A stretch of 35,778 bases of DNA from Hymenobacter psychrotolerans DSM 18569 (GCF_900142395.1 NZ_FRAS01000031.1:1-35778); one strand, 5' to 3'. Shown: positions 8,388 through 17,355, counted from the stretch's first letter. The notes: generated by a model from the sequence alone, not told the origin. Program-made: numbers and translations.

Positions 8388-8472
8388 ACTTAGGTTATAT
8401 TGCCATAAATAGGCCATTGCATAGGTTTACTGAACTATACAATGTGAACGGAATTAATAATCTACAAACCTT

Positions 8473-9627
8473 ATGAACCAAAAAGTAGTAGCATTTGCAG
8501 ACGAGTTCGGGAATAATTCATTTGACTTTCAAAACCAAGGAAGTCATTTTATTATAGCCACAGTCATTACAAAGCCAGAAAAAATAGACTCTCTAAGAGA
8601 AGGAATCAACGAAATAAGAAAAAAACACAACTTTCAATCAGGCGAGATTAAATCTAGTAAAGTAGGTCCTAATCACGTACGACGTAAAAAAATCCTTGAA
8701 GACATAGCAAAGTTAGATATTTCTATATATGCCGTAGTATTTGACAAAAGAAAATTATCAGGACAGGGATTCAACTACAAGAAATCATTCTATAAATTTT
8801 TAAATAATCTTCTTTACAAAGAACTCTTTAGAACATTTCCTAACCTTGACTTAAAGGTGGATGAACATGGAGGAAATGATTTTATGCGGGAGTTTAAAAA
8901 GTATGTAGACAAGGACCATTTACTTAGCTTATTCTCTGATTCCGATTTCAGCATTACAAACAGCAAAAACAGCGAGTTTATTCAACTAGCAGATTTTATT
9001 GCAGGAACCTTAGGGTATATATACGACGAATTAAAAAAATCAGAACATAGCCACACATTTCAACAAATTCTTTCTCCAAAAATAAGCAGCATAAATTATT
9101 TTCCGAAAGACTTTTCCTTTAAAGAATTTAAAGAATCCAATATTGATAATTCTTTTGATGAAAGGATAGCAGAATTATGCTTTCTACGAGTTCAGAATTT
9201 TCTTGACAAGCATATAGGCGACAGTCAGCAACGAGCAGATCAAATCAACTTTCTCAAACTTCTGCTTTGGCTACAGAGAGCAAATCCTAGAAACAGGTAT
9301 ATTACTTCACACGAAATATTTAGTCACTTAAATCAGAATAGATATGAAAGAATACAAGAAGAGTACTTTAGAACAAAGGTAGTTGGCAACCTGAGAGACA
9401 ATGGAGTATTAATCGCCTCTGGCAGAGAGGGATATAAGATACCAATATCAGCAAAGGATTTAGACACATTTATAAACCATGGTAAAAGGATCATCCTACC
9501 GATGGTTAACCGGATAAAAGAAGCCAGAAAAGCTATAAAACTAGCTACAGGAAATGAGCTAGACCTGCTCGATAGAGTCGAATACTTAGAATTGAGAAAA
9601 ATGCTAGATGAAATAGAAAGGGATTGA
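8473..9627 (+). CDS. DUF3800-like protein with extra C-terminal region (AT-rich, probably acquired)
   Basis: A 384-residue protein. The N-terminal part (residues about 5-195) fits DUF3800. It has FADEFGN with Asp10, Glu58 in SGEIKSSK, VDEHGG with Asp130, and QLADFIAG with Asp174, a spacing of acidic residues expected of an RNase-H-like nuclease fold. Residues about 255-345 look like a winged-helix region (YITSHEIFSHLNQNRYERIQ ... VVGNLRDNGVLIASGREGYK) and the end is a charged helix. The gene is strongly AT-rich, in sharp contrast with its neighbours, and uses Lys/Asn/Ile codons ending in A or T, so recent transfer is likely. DUF3800 proteins are common on phage and mobile elements and their role is poorly known. 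A nuclease or defence role here is inference. Confidence 0.8.
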   Translation: MNQKVVAFADEFGNNSFDFQNQGSHFIIATVITKPEKIDSLREGINEIRKKHNFQSGEIKSSKVGPNHVRRKKILEDIAKLDISIYAVVFDKRKLSGQGFNYKKSFYKFLNNLLYKELFRTFPNLDLKVDEHGGNDFMREFKKYVDKDHLLSLFSDSDFSITNSKNSEFIQLADFIAGTLGYIYDELKKSEHSHTFQQILSPKISSINYFPKDFSFKEFKESNIDNSFDERIAELCFLRVQNFLDKHIGDSQQRADQINFLKLLLWLQRANPRNRYITSHEIFSHLNQNRYERIQEEYFRTKVVGNLRDNGVLIASGREGYKIPISAKDLDTFINHGKRIILPMVNRIKEARKAIKLATGNELDLLDRVEYLELRKMLDEIERD

Positions 9628-9696
9628 GTAAACCAATTAAATAACGGCTCTTCCCTAAAATCTGAAATAAAGTTCTGCCTACTTACCACTCCACCA

Positions 9697-9730
9697 AAAA
9701 GCCCCGGCACCTTATGGCACCGGGGCTTTT
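9697..9730. terminator. Bidirectional terminator between DUF3800 and the molybdo-hydroxylase operon
   Basis: Arms AAAAGCCCCGG (9697-9707) and CCGGGGCTTTT (9720-9730) around CACCTTATGGCA. It has T runs on both strands, serving the plus-strand gene that ends at 9627 and the minus-strand operon that ends at 9751. Confidence 0.8.
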
Positions 9731-9750
9731 CTGTGCTACGGCAGGCTGGA

Positions 9751-11982
9751 TTACAGCAGCTTGTCCAGATAAATCGGGAGTTCACGGACGCGCTTGCCAG
9801 TGGCGTGGTACACGGCGTTGGTGATGGCGGCGGCTACGCCCAGCAGGCCCACTTCGCCTACCCCCTTCACGCCCAGTGGATTCACAATATCGTCTTCCTC
9901 CTCCACGAACAGCACCTCCATGTCGTGGATATCGGCCTGCACGGGGATGTGGTACTCCGAGTAGTTGTGGTTCATGTAGCGCCCAAACTGGTGGTCCATC
10001 ACGGTTTCCTCCATCAGGGCCATGCTGATGCCCCACACAATGGAGCCGAGCACCTGCGAGCGGGCGGTTTTGGGGTTCAGGATGCGGCCGGCGGCCACGG
10101 CGTTGAGCACGCGCGTGACGTGCACCGTCCCAAATTCCTCATCTACCTCCACCTCCACAAACACGGCGTTGTGCGAGTGCATGGAGTGGTTGGCCTGCTT
10201 GAGCATGTTGGGTGCGGCCGAGCTATCCGTTTCCAGCTTGGTTTCGCCGCTGGCCTGCAGCACGTCGCGGAGTACCACGGCGTTGGCGGGGTCCTGGCGC
10301 AGGCGGATCTGGCCGTTCACGAACTCCACTTCGTCCAGGCTGGCGCCTTTCAGGGGCGAGCCTTCCATCTTCTGAGCCAGCTTGAGCAGCTTCTCGCCGA
10401 GGGCTTCGCACACGTTTTTCACGGCCGTACCCACCGAGGCGGCGGTCCAGGAGCCGCCCTGCACGGGGGCTTCGGGCATGTCGGTGTCGCCGAGCTTGAA
10501 GGTGACGGCCTCCAGAGGCAGGCCCAGGGTTTCGGCCGCAATCTGGGTCATGATGGTGTAGGTACCCGTCCCGATGTCTGCGGTGGCGCTGGAAACCAGC
10601 AGCTTACCGTCGGCGGTGAGGGTAGCCTTGGCGGCGGCTTTCTTCTGGGTGGCATCCCACACGCCCCCGGCCATGCCGTAGCCCACCAGGCGGTTGCCTT
10701 TGCGCATGGAGCGCGGCTCCGGGTTGCGCTGGTCCCAGCCGAACTTGGCCGCGCCCTGATGGTAGCAGTCGCGCAGGCGCTTGCTGGAGAAGGGCTTGCC
10801 GGCGTTCTGGTCCTGCTCGGCGTAGTTGCGGATGCGGAAGTCGATGGGGTCGAGGCCGGCGGCGACGGCCATTTCGTCCATGGCTACTTCCAGGGCGAAA
10901 GAGCCGGTGGCGGCGCCGGGCGCGCGCATATCCTGGGGCGTAAATACATCCAGCTTGGCCAGCTGGTAGCCCAGCTTCACGTTTTCGCACTGGTAGAGCA
11001 TGCCGCTCCAGTTCACCACGTTTTCGGTGTACTCCTCAAACTGCGAGGTTTCGTGGAGGGCGTGGTGCTGCAGGGCGGCCAGAGTGCCATCGGGGTTGGT
11101 GCCCAGCTTCACGTATTGCAGGGTGTGGGGCCGGTGGCCGAAGCTGAACATCTGCTGGCGCGTGAGCGTGACGCGCACCGAGCGTTTCAGCTCCAGGGAG
11201 GCCAGCACAGCCAGAAACACCGAGTACTGCGGCCGCAGGCCCGAGCCGAAGCCGCCGCCCATGTATTGGTTGATTACCCGGCAGTCGTCTTTGCTCAGCC
11301 CAAAGATTTTGGTGAGGTAGTTCTGCACGTTTACTACCCCCTGGGTCTTGTCATAGACCGTCAGCTTCTTGTCGCCGCGCCACTCCACGGTGGCCCCATA
11401 CAGTTCCATGGGGTTGTGGTGCTGGGCGCCGTGCACGTACTCGTGCTCGATGCGGTGCTCGGCCTCTGCCCAGGCTTTGTCGGGGTTGCCGCGGGGCGGC
11501 GGTGGCGGCATCCAGCCGCTTTTGCCGGTGCCGGGCTCGAAGCCTTCGTCGCGCTTGGCTTCGATGTCGGTTTCGTGCTTCTCCTCTTCGTAGTCGATGC
11601 GCAGCACCGCGGAGGCGTAGCGGGCCAGCTCCAGCGTTTCGGCCACTACCAGGGCAATGGGCTGTTGGTTGAACTGGATTTTGTCTTCGTGCAGGGGCCG
11701 GAAGGGCGAGCCGCCGGGGGCCACATCGTCTTTGTAGTTGCGGTCGAACCAGGCCAGACTGGGCACGTTTTCGTGCGAAAATACCTGCAGCACGCCCGGA
11801 ATGGCCAGCACTTCGTCGGCATGTACTTTGGTAATGCGGCCTTTGGCAATGGAGCTACTCACGACCCAGCCATAGGCCATGTTAGGCACCTGAAACTCGG
11901 CGGCGTAGGTGGCGGCGCCCGTCACCTTGGCCGGGCCGTCAACCCGACTCGTGGGCTTGCCGATATAGTTGGTCGTGCTCAT
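9751..11982 (-). CDS. Molybdopterin-binding subunit of a PaoC/YagR-type molybdenum hydroxylase
   Basis: A 743-residue large subunit of the xanthine oxidase family. The N-terminus, IGKPTSRVDGPAKVTGAATY, is the usual opening of the aldehyde oxidase a/b hammerhead domain. Moco-binding blocks include QYMGGGFGSGL (residues ~240-250), MRAPGAATGSFALE and QGGSWTAAS. The catalytic Glu is expected at Glu710 in KGVGEVGLLG. The protein oxidises aldehydes or N-heterocycles at a Mo centre with electrons passed to the FeS and FAD subunits. Its start overlaps the FAD gene's stop by 4 bases (ATGA), so the two are translationally coupled. Subunit order (FeS, FAD, Mo) matches E. coli paoABC. No Tat signal is present and no XdhC/PaoD chaperone gene is in the window. 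Confidence 0.92.
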   Translation of the reverse strand: MSTTNYIGKPTSRVDGPAKVTGAATYAAEFQVPNMAYGWVVSSSIAKGRITKVHADEVLAIPGVLQVFSHENVPSLAWFDRNYKDDVAPGGSPFRPLHEDKIQFNQQPIALVVAETLELARYASAVLRIDYEEEKHETDIEAKRDEGFEPGTGKSGWMPPPPPRGNPDKAWAEAEHRIEHEYVHGAQHHNPMELYGATVEWRGDKKLTVYDKTQGVVNVQNYLTKIFGLSKDDCRVINQYMGGGFGSGLRPQYSVFLAVLASLELKRSVRVTLTRQQMFSFGHRPHTLQYVKLGTNPDGTLAALQHHALHETSQFEEYTENVVNWSGMLYQCENVKLGYQLAKLDVFTPQDMRAPGAATGSFALEVAMDEMAVAAGLDPIDFRIRNYAEQDQNAGKPFSSKRLRDCYHQGAAKFGWDQRNPEPRSMRKGNRLVGYGMAGGVWDATQKKAAAKATLTADGKLLVSSATADIGTGTYTIMTQIAAETLGLPLEAVTFKLGDTDMPEAPVQGGSWTAASVGTAVKNVCEALGEKLLKLAQKMEGSPLKGASLDEVEFVNGQIRLRQDPANAVVLRDVLQASGETKLETDSSAAPNMLKQANHSMHSHNAVFVEVEVDEEFGTVHVTRVLNAVAAGRILNPKTARSQVLGSIVWGISMALMEETVMDHQFGRYMNHNYSEYHIPVQADIHDMEVLFVEEEDDIVNPLGVKGVGEVGLLGVAAAITNAVYHATGKRVRELPIYLDKLL

Positions 11983-13001
11983 GGATTCGAGTTTAAAAAG
12001 ACGTCGGATGCGTGCTGGCTGCCTTCGGCGGCTTGCTTGAGGGCGCGCACAATGGCGCGGCGGGCCAGCTCAATCTTGAAGTTGTTGGAGCCGTAGCCCT
12101 GAGCGCCTTCCACCACTTTGGCAGCGGCGCGGGCGAAGGTTTCGGGGGTGGCGGGCTGACCTTTGAGCAGATTTTCGGCCTCCTGGTCGCGCCAGGGCTT
12201 GTGGGCCACGCCGCCCAGGGCCAGGCGGGCATCGGTGATGGTATTGCCGTCCAGCTCCAGAGCCGCCGCCACCGATACCAGGGCAAAGGCATAGGAGTTT
12301 CGGTCGCGGAGCTTGAGGTAGCTGAAGTTCTTCTCGAAGCCTTTGGCGGGCAGATCGAGGCCGGTAATCAGCTCACCGGGTTCCAGGTTGTTGTCGCGCT
12401 CCGGGGTGTTGCCGGGCAGGCGGTGGAAATCCTCAAACGGAATGGTCCGCTCGCCGCTGGGCCCGCTCACGCGCACTGTGGCGGCTAGAGCGGCCAGGGC
12501 AACGCACATATCCGAAGGGTGGGTGGCAATGCACTGCTCACTGGTGCCCAAAATGGCATGAATGCGGTTGAAGCCCCCGATGGCGCTGCAGCCTGAGCCG
12601 GGCTCCCGCTTGTTGCAGGGCGTGGCCGTGTCGTAGAAATAGTAGCAGCGGGTGCGCTGCATGAGGTTGCCGCCGTTGGTGGCCATGTTGCGCAGCTGCG
12701 GCGACGCGCCGGCCAGAATAGCCTGGTTCAGCAGCGGGTAACGGCGCTTTACTTCCTCGTTCCAGGCCGTATCGGCGTTGGTGGCGAGGGCGCCCAGGCG
12801 CAGGCCGCCTTCGGGGGTAGGTTCAATGGCGGTCAGCGGCAGCTTGTTCAGCCCCACCAGGTGGGTAGGGCGCGCCACGTTTTCCTTCATCAGGTCGAGC
12901 AGGTTGGTGCCGCCCCCGATGTAGGCCGCGCCCTCGTGGCTGGCGTTGTCGCGCACGGCGTCCTCGACGGCCGTAACGCTGGAGTAAGTGAATGGGTTCA
13001 T
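11979..13001 (-). CDS. FAD-binding subunit with extra 4Fe-4S site (PaoB/YagS type)
   Basis: A 340-residue medium subunit of the molybdenum hydroxylase. AAYIGGGTNLLDLM (residues ~25-38) and NMATNGGNLMQRTRC (~105-119) are the FAD-contact loops of the PCMH fold. Between residues 119 and 157 lies an insertion with Cys119, Cys129, Cys138 and Cys157 (CNKREPGSGC ... TSEQCIATHPSDM). This is the hallmark of PaoB/YagS and 4-hydroxybenzoyl-CoA reductase beta subunits, which bind a [4Fe-4S] cluster; plain xanthine dehydrogenases lack it. The C-terminal domain is the usual CO-dehydrogenase flavoprotein fold (ITDARLALGGVAHKPWRD). The stop overlaps the downstream Mo subunit start. The 91-base gap to the FeS subunit upstream still suits one operon. 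Confidence 0.92.
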   Translation of the reverse strand: MNPFTYSSVTAVEDAVRDNASHEGAAYIGGGTNLLDLMKENVARPTHLVGLNKLPLTAIEPTPEGGLRLGALATNADTAWNEEVKRRYPLLNQAILAGASPQLRNMATNGGNLMQRTRCYYFYDTATPCNKREPGSGCSAIGGFNRIHAILGTSEQCIATHPSDMCVALAALAATVRVSGPSGERTIPFEDFHRLPGNTPERDNNLEPGELITGLDLPAKGFEKNFSYLKLRDRNSYAFALVSVAAALELDGNTITDARLALGGVAHKPWRDQEAENLLKGQPATPETFARAAAKVVEGAQGYGSNNFKIELARRAIVRALKQAAEGSQHASDVFLNSNP

Positions 13002-13092
13002 GGTCTCGGGTGATGAGGTGATAAAGCAGATTGTGAGGCAGTTGAAAGAGTGCAGCTGCTACTAGCTTGACAGCAGCTTACTTCATCACCTT

Positions 13093-13632
13093 TTACCTCT
13101 TCACCTCATTACTTTTCGCATCCACCACTTCCTTCACCGCATTCAGAATGCCGGCGTAGGCGCCGCAACGGCAGAGGTTGCCGCTCATGTGCTCCTTGAT
13201 TTCCTCCTCGGTGTGGGCCCGGCCTTCGTTGATGAGGCCCTGAGCCGAGCAGATCTGACCCGGCGTGCAGTAGCCGCACTGGAAAGCGTCGTGGTCGATG
13301 AAGGCCTGCTGCAGCGGGTGCAGAGTTGACTGGCTGCCCAGGCCCTCGATGGTGGTGATGTCGTGGTCTTCGTGCATCACGGCCAGGGAGAGGCAGCTGT
13401 TGATGCGCTTGCCGTTTACCAGCACCGTGCAGGCCCCGCACTGGCCATGGTCGCAGCCTTTTTTGGTGCCGGTCAGGTGCACGTATTCGCGCAGGGCATC
13501 GAGCAGAGTGGTCCAGGGCGCAATCTGGAGCGTGTGCTGCTGGCCGTTGATGGTGAGGCGCACCGTGCCCGTGGGAGGCGGCGCGGCCACTCCGGCAGCC
13601 CCCGCTGCGGAGGAAGTGGATGGGTGTAGCAT
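13093..13632 (-). CDS. 2Fe-2S subunit of the molybdenum hydroxylase (PaoA/YagT type)
   Basis: A 179-residue small subunit from the ATG at 13632. A longer in-frame start at 13698 adds 22 residues without family features. An N-terminal Ala/Pro-rich stretch precedes a plant-ferredoxin domain with GCDHGQCGACTV and the later NSCLSL Cys (cluster II). The all-helical C-terminal domain has CGYCTPGQICSA and LCRCGAYAGI (cluster I). All eight cluster cysteines are present. It passes electrons from the Mo centre to FAD. E. coli PaoA carries a Tat leader; no RR motif is seen here, so the complex is probably cytoplasmic. First gene of the operon with the FAD and Mo subunits. Confidence 0.92.
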   Translation of the reverse strand: MLHPSTSSAAGAAGVAAPPPTGTVRLTINGQQHTLQIAPWTTLLDALREYVHLTGTKKGCDHGQCGACTVLVNGKRINSCLSLAVMHEDHDITTIEGLGSQSTLHPLQQAFIDHDAFQCGYCTPGQICSAQGLINEGRAHTEEEIKEHMSGNLCRCGAYAGILNAVKEVVDAKSNEVKR

Positions 13633-13798
13633 AGAGAAAGAACAGGAAGGCGTTGAGGTACGGAGAAAACACGGGCCGTCCGGCTCATCAGAGCCCAACA
13701 GCCTGCTTGCTTACGCCTGTGCCGGCCGCCGCGTTCCGCCGGGCGGCGTATTTGTCCTGCTTAGAATCCTATATTTCGATTGGCCTAACAATGACCCT

Positions 13799-13817
13799 TT
13801 AACTATCAGTCAGTTAA
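13799..13817. promoter_or_regulatory. Inverted repeat upstream of the molybdo-hydroxylase operon
   Basis: TTAACT-N7-AGTTAA lies in an AT-rich patch (about 13765-13850) about 170 bases before the FeS subunit start, between it and the Crp/Fnr gene. It could be an operator. It is not a ModE-like site. Palindromes of 6 bp arise by chance in AT-rich DNA, so the call is weak. Confidence 0.3.
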
Positions 13818-13937
13818 TTACATATACATAATGATTCTAAATTACGTATCGAAGCGGCAGAAGCTTCGCGACATAGCCTACGGCCTCCGCTGCACGCCCG
13901 AAAAACGGCATGTCCTAACTAGCAACCGCTAGCACTT

Positions 13938-14045
13938 GTAGAGACGCAACAGCTTGCGTCTCGCCGTTGAACGAACAACCCGGAATTGGCAAAGTAAATG
14001 ACCTTAGCCACGGCGAGACGCAAGATATTGTGTCTCCACAGCCGG
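13938..14045. repeat. GAGACGCA/TGCGTCTC dispersed repeat, copy 2
   Basis: Starts GTAGAGACGCAACAGCTTGC then GTCTCGCCGTTGAACGA, and ends GGCGAGACGCAAGATATTG then TGTCTCCACAGCCGG. The order of blocks matches the repeat at 6907-7034. Its ends are inverted with respect to each other. With the AT-rich patch it accounts for the 432-base gene-free gap between 13633 and 14064. Confidence 0.7.
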
Positions 14046-14064
14046 TGCTTTCTTGGTAGCACCT

Positions 14065-14652
14065 CTACCCCTCCCCCCGAGCCAGCTCGCCCCGGATGCG
14101 GCTCAGGGATTCGGGCGTGATGCCGAGGTAGGCGGCAATGTGGCGCTGCGGCAGCCGCCGGGCCAGCGTGGGGTAAAGCTGCAGAAACTCCTGATACCGC
14201 ACCTCGGCCGGTTCGCTGAGCACCCCAATCAGGCGGCGCTGCAGGGCCACCAGGCTGTTTTGCAGCAGCTGGTAAAACAGCGCCTGAAACCCGGGCCCCA
14301 AGGACTGCAGCCGCGCATAGAACTCCGCCCCGAACACCAGCACCTCGGAGTCTTCCAGGGCATCAATGGAAAACAGGGCCGGCTGCTGCCGCGTGAGGCT
14401 GTGCTGGTCGGAAATCCACCAGTTTTCGGGTGCGAACTGCAGGATGTGCTCCTTCTGGCGCTCATCCGTGACGAAGCCGCGCAGGCAGCCTTGCAGCACG
14501 AAAGCACCGAAGCGCCCTACCTCCCCCTGGCGCACCAACACCTCGTGCCGGGCCAGGCGGCGCGGCGTGAGCAGGCTTTCCAGCTCGGTGAGCTGGGTTT
14601 CGGAGAGGGGCAGGTTGTGCTGCCGGAAATAGGTACGGAGGGTGTCGGGCAT
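14065..14652 (-). CDS. Crp/Fnr-family transcriptional regulator
   Basis: A 195-residue protein from the ATG at 14652; the frame extends three codons to a TTG at 14661, which is a less likely start. Residues about 20-110 form a cyclic-nucleotide-binding-type beta-roll (EVLVRQGEVGRFGAFVLQGC, then LRGFVTDERQKEHILQFAPE). A dimer helix follows, and a C-terminal HTH with LPQRHIAAYLGITPESLSRIR (about residues 165-185). It lacks the N-terminal Cys cluster of Fnr, so it does not look like an oxygen-sensing FeS regulator. It resembles the many small Bacteroidota Crp-like proteins of unknown ligand. It lies 80 bases downstream of the TonB receptor on the same strand and upstream of the molybdo-hydroxylase operon, which it might control. 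Confidence 0.88.
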   Translation of the reverse strand: MPDTLRTYFRQHNLPLSETQLTELESLLTPRRLARHEVLVRQGEVGRFGAFVLQGCLRGFVTDERQKEHILQFAPENWWISDQHSLTRQQPALFSIDALEDSEVLVFGAEFYARLQSLGPGFQALFYQLLQNSLVALQRRLIGVLSEPAEVRYQEFLQLYPTLARRLPQRHIAAYLGITPESLSRIRGELARGEG

Positions 14653-14732
14653 GGAGGGCAAGAAAGGCAGAAGTTAGTTACCCGTCTACTTTTCTGCTCA
14701 GGATGACGGACAATTTTCACCGGCTACCGTTT

Positions 14733-17294
14733 TCACAGCCCATACGTCATCTGCAGGTAGTACAATCCGCCGACGCCGGGGCCGCCGAGGTAGCTCACGT
14801 AGTAGTGGTTCAGGAGGTTGCTGGCGCCGAGCTTCAGGCGCAGATTGGGGGTAGGCAGGCGGTAGCTGACCTGGGCATCGAGGGTACTGTAGGCGGGCAC
14901 GTAGCCAGTTACCAGGAAGGTCTGGGAGTAATAGCGTGCCTGCCAGCGGAAGTTGAGGCCAAAGCCGAAGTTCTTGATTACATCCTCATTGCCCAGGCTC
15001 AGGTTGTAGGCCCAGCGCGGGGTGTTGAAGCCATCTTCCAGCCCATCGGCAGACTCGGTGCGGTCGAGGCGGGCGTAGGTGACGCTGGCGCCGGCCAGGT
15101 AGCCGCCCGCTACGTCGTAGCGCAGGCCCAGGGAGCCGCCGTAGTTGTACACCTGGCTTTGGGAGTTGGTCCAGAGGCGGTAGCGCGCCTGGCCGGCGCG
15201 GGCGCTCAGAGCGGTAGCTACGGCGCCTAGGTCGGCACCGGCAGCAAGCGGCTCGCCGGCAGCATTCACGGGCACGTAGGCTTCTACCTGGGCAATAAAG
15301 TCGCGGTAGGTATTGTAGTAGAAGTCCACGTCGGTCAGCAGGTGGCCACCGGGCAGCAGGGCCGCCTTATAGCCCAGCTCCAGGGACCTGATGTGCTCGG
15401 GCAGCAGGTAGGTGTAGGGGTTCTTCACCAGCAGCTGTTGGTTGCGGGCAATGGCCTGGCTGCGCGAGAGGCCACCGGTGTTCACGTCGCGCGTGACGGC
15501 CGCGCCAAAGGCATCGATGGAGCTGCGCAGGTAGCTATTCTCAAACACTCCGTCCGACATCACCCGCAGCCCCCCGATGCGCTTTACCTGCCCGCTGTTC
15601 ACATTGGAAAACCCTTCAAACAAGCTCGGGAAACGGTAGCCACTCTGGTAGCTCAGCCGGAAGTTGTGGCGCTGGGTAGGCGAGTACACCGCCGTGAAGC
15701 GCGGGTTGAAGCGGGCGGAGAAGTAGTCGTTCTTGTCGGCGCGCAGGGTAGCCGTGAGGCGGATTTTCTGCTCCAGCAGCCGCGCCCCGGCCTGCACGAA
15801 GCCGCCGGTTTTGCCGTAGGTGAGCGTGCTGTAGGGGTCCTCCCCTTGCTCGGGATTGATGAAATAGTTGCCGTCGGGCTGAATGAAATAGGTGCGGTGG
15901 TCGAGCCCCACCAGCAGGTCGGCCCAGGCGGGCAGGCCCTTGGTGTCCCGGCGCAGGGCCTCCCCCACGTTCACCTGACCCTCGGCGTGGAGCAGGCCAG
16001 CCCGTACGCGCAGGGCCGCGCCCTGGTCCCAGTTGTTGATGTCGGCCAGCTCGCGCAGGCGCTGCTGAAACGCGGGGGTGCCGGGCTGCAGGCGGCCCGC
16101 ATCGGCGGCAGCGCGGGCCGCGGCGTGGGCCTGTGCTACGGTATGGCCGTCCTGCGTAGCCCGGTTCCAGGCCGAGGTATATTCCCGGTTCCAGTCGGCG
16201 TCGGACTTGAAGCTGCGGTCCAGGTTTTCGGCCATAGAGCGCAGGTTGTAGCTGCGGCCGGTATTTTCCCGGGTGAAGTAGGCGCGGGCCTGCACCACGG
16301 GCGTAGTCAGCTGCAGGGCGTGCTGCTGTAGGTGGTACTTGCTGAGCTGAAACCGGTTGCTGCGCTGGTACACGTTGTCGAAGTTGGCGCCCCGATAGGT
16401 GTAGGCCAGCTCGGCGCGGGGGTTCAGCTTGTAATGCAGGGCCGCGTCGTAGCGCAGGGTGTGCAGGCGGTAGTCCACCACGTCCTGCTCCCGGTAGCCG
16501 GTGCGGGCCACCTGGTAGGTTTTGCCGCCTAACGTCAGGTTAGAGCGGTTCGAGGATTCGTTGCCGTAGCTGCCCACCGGGTCACGGGCGGGGTTATCGG
16601 GACCCAGCAGGCCGGTGGTGGCGTTGCCGTTGGGGTTGATATCGGTAGGGTCACTGGCCATCCAGTCGTAGCCGCGCAGGTAGGTGCCGTTCACCTTGAA
16701 GGCGAGCTTCGGGCTTACGGCTTTGGCGTAGCGCACACTGGTTTCGGAGAAGACGTGCGCGCCTGTGTTGGCGTCGTTTACATGGTTCGCCCCTGCCTTC
16801 TGCTGCACGCTGAGCCCCTCACTGCGAAACGGGTTACGGGTGCTGAAATTGGTCAAGCCGTTGATGGCGTTCAGCCCGTACAACGCGGCCGCCGTGCCCG
16901 GCACGATTTCCACGGCCTGAATATCCAGGTCACTCGGGCCCAGCACGTTGCCGATGGGCCCACCGATATGGGGCGCCTGGTTGTCGATGCCATCCACGAG
17001 CTGAGCGAAGCGCACGTTGGTGGTATTGCTGAAGCCTCGGGCGTTTATCACCTTGAAGCCCAGGCTGGGCGTAATCACCTGCACACCCTTCACGTGCTCA
17101 ATGGCCTCGAAAAACGACGGGGCCGGCGTCAGGCGCAGCTGCCGTGCCGTCAGCTTCTCCACCGTCACCGGCGACTGCAGGATACTTTCCTCCACCTTCG
17201 AGGCGGCCACCACTACCTCACCCAGCTGCTGCACCCGGCGGGTAGTATCGGGTGGCGCGGTGGAAATAAGCAGAAGCAGAGTAGTGTGGAGCAT
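14733..17294 (-). CDS. TonB-dependent outer membrane receptor, putative molybdate/oxyanion uptake
   Basis: An 853-residue receptor. A short signal peptide (MLHTTLLLLISTA) is followed by a TonB-box-like GEVVVAASK (residues 25-33). The plug domain spans about 35-150 (SPVTVEKLTARQL ... VINARGFSNTTNVRFAQLVD ... VEIVPGTAAALYGLNAINGL). A long beta-barrel ends in the aromatic YYLQMTYGL. It lacks the carboxypeptidase-like N-terminal domain of SusC proteins and has no SusD partner nearby, so a siderophore- or metal-type ligand is more likely than glycan. The start is firm, because an in-frame TAA lies 6 bases upstream. A ModE-like operator overlaps its start region and a ModE-like gene lies 61 bases upstream, suggesting molybdenum-responsive expression. 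The ligand assignment is inference. Confidence 0.85.
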   Translation of the reverse strand: MLHTTLLLLISTAPPDTTRRVQQLGEVVVAASKVEESILQSPVTVEKLTARQLRLTPAPSFFEAIEHVKGVQVITPSLGFKVINARGFSNTTNVRFAQLVDGIDNQAPHIGGPIGNVLGPSDLDIQAVEIVPGTAAALYGLNAINGLTNFSTRNPFRSEGLSVQQKAGANHVNDANTGAHVFSETSVRYAKAVSPKLAFKVNGTYLRGYDWMASDPTDINPNGNATTGLLGPDNPARDPVGSYGNESSNRSNLTLGGKTYQVARTGYREQDVVDYRLHTLRYDAALHYKLNPRAELAYTYRGANFDNVYQRSNRFQLSKYHLQQHALQLTTPVVQARAYFTRENTGRSYNLRSMAENLDRSFKSDADWNREYTSAWNRATQDGHTVAQAHAAARAAADAGRLQPGTPAFQQRLRELADINNWDQGAALRVRAGLLHAEGQVNVGEALRRDTKGLPAWADLLVGLDHRTYFIQPDGNYFINPEQGEDPYSTLTYGKTGGFVQAGARLLEQKIRLTATLRADKNDYFSARFNPRFTAVYSPTQRHNFRLSYQSGYRFPSLFEGFSNVNSGQVKRIGGLRVMSDGVFENSYLRSSIDAFGAAVTRDVNTGGLSRSQAIARNQQLLVKNPYTYLLPEHIRSLELGYKAALLPGGHLLTDVDFYYNTYRDFIAQVEAYVPVNAAGEPLAAGADLGAVATALSARAGQARYRLWTNSQSQVYNYGGSLGLRYDVAGGYLAGASVTYARLDRTESADGLEDGFNTPRWAYNLSLGNEDVIKNFGFGLNFRWQARYYSQTFLVTGYVPAYSTLDAQVSYRLPTPNLRLKLGASNLLNHYYVSYLGGPGVGGLYYLQMTYGL

Positions 17295-17295
17295 G

Positions 17296-17319
17296 CGTTA
17301 TATTTTCTCAAACATAACG
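17296..17319. promoter_or_regulatory. ModE-box-like operator overlapping the TonB receptor promoter
   Basis: CGTTATATT-N8-CATAACG: perfect 6-bp outer arms CGTTAT/ATAACG in a 24-base site. Arms and total length fit the ModE operator known from proteobacterial mod genes (CGTTATAT...ATAACG type). On the minus strand it contains TATGTTTG (17309-17316), a TAnnTTTG -7 box. ModE binding would therefore cover the promoter, as expected for repression. It ends one base before the receptor ATG. Confidence 0.7.
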
Positions 17320-17355
17320 ACGAAATGCCTTCGAGGTTCTACGCAGAGGAAAACG

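Noticed and set aside
9733..12096. 787-codon plus-strand frame antisense to the molybdopterin subunit
   Set aside because: Composition is His/Val/Gly-rich with no motif; the minus strand holds a full, well-conserved subunit.
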